Origin: Candidatus Cloacimonadota bacterium
Lineage (GTDB): Bacteria > Cloacimonadota > Cloacimonadia > Cloacimonadales > TCS61
Direction of reading: 5' to 3'
Assembly (NCBI GenBank): GCA_029932755.1
Contig: JAOZPK010000133.1
Location: 1-5,139 of the forward strand
DNA: 5,139 nt
In this document: in pieces, positions 5,093 through 5,139 of the stretch
Layout: each line of letters begins with the position of its first letter
How positions within the stretch are numbered: position 1 is the first letter of the stretch
The notes under the pieces: model-generated
The model's database searches: none
Seen by the model: only the letters and a program-made list of their open reading frames with translations
Told to the model about the DNA's origin: nothing
Position numbers and translations under genes: made by a program

Positions 5093-5139
5093 ATGATTAA
5101 GGAATTTAGTTTTAGAGGGAATTATCCAAATTTCAATGT
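5093..5139 (+). CDS. Start of an unidentified gene, cut off by the window end
   Basis: An open frame starts with ATG at 5093 and runs off the window after 15 complete codons (MIKEFSFRGNYPNFN). GGAGAAG at 5077-5083, 9 nt before the ATG, is a good ribosome site and is the main reason to call it. The peptide is too short to assign a family. It lies outside the hydrogenase transcript, behind the terminator and the mobile-element remnant. Confidence 0.5.
   Translation, partial: MIKEFSFRGNYPNFN

Noticed and set aside
1..5139. CRISPR array, tRNA, rRNA or riboswitch
   Set aside because: No regularly spaced repeats, no tRNA-like cloverleaf and no recognisable riboswitch core were seen on either strand.

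Overview
This is an AT-rich bacterial window (clearly below 40% GC by eye). It holds the downstream part of a bidirectional NAD-linked [NiFe] hydrogenase operon of the group 3d (Hox) type, followed by a small sulfur-relay gene pair and then a decayed mobile-element region. Gene order is 'hoxF (3' end) - hoxU - hoxY - hoxH - maturation protease', all on the + strand. The proteins match the family of soluble NAD-reducing hydrogenases, in which HoxFU is the NADH-oxidising diaphorase arm and HoxYH is the hydrogenase arm. The host is most likely an anaerobic or fermentative bacterium that exchanges electrons between NAD(H) and H2. The AT richness and the repeat types would suit an uncultured FCB-group or candidate-phylum anaerobe, but the window alone does not fix the taxonomy.

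Layout. Positions 1-530 are the C-terminal part of HoxF. hoxU (523-1233) overlaps it by 8 nt, hoxY (1230-1781) overlaps hoxU through an ATGA, and hoxH (1794-3251) follows 12 nt later, so translation of these four is tightly coupled. A degenerate palindromic repeat of about 110 bp (3254-3363) is wedged between hoxH and the hydrogenase-specific endopeptidase gene (3376-3864). The endopeptidase would trim the 26-residue tail of HoxH after nickel insertion. After an 89-nt gap containing a perfect TTGACA box come a DsrE-family gene (3954-4313) and a TusA-family sulfur carrier gene (4339-4563). They end at a strong intrinsic terminator (4581-4609).

Beyond the terminator, on the - strand, lies the C-terminal remnant of an IS200-like/REP-associated transposase (4590-4870). 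It carries a 31-bp near-perfect palindrome inside its reading frame and a one-base frameshift at a run of eight A. The + strand terminator hairpin also encodes the last codons of this remnant. The stretch 4871-5092 holds no recognisable gene. A new reading frame with a good ribosome binding site begins at 5093 and leaves the window.

How the genes work together: HoxH (Ni-Fe site) and HoxY (proximal [4Fe-4S]) cycle H2, electrons pass through the Fe-S clusters of HoxU and HoxF to FMN, and NAD+ is reduced there (or the reverse). DsrE and TusA proteins move persulfide sulfur between cysteines. Their position next to the hydrogenase could mean hydrogen-linked sulfur metabolism, but it could equally be simple adjacency. 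Nothing here is a clearly new system; the least ordinary parts are the repeat inside the operon, the Hox/DsrE-TusA neighbourhood, and the transposase remnant with its in-frame palindrome and shared terminator.
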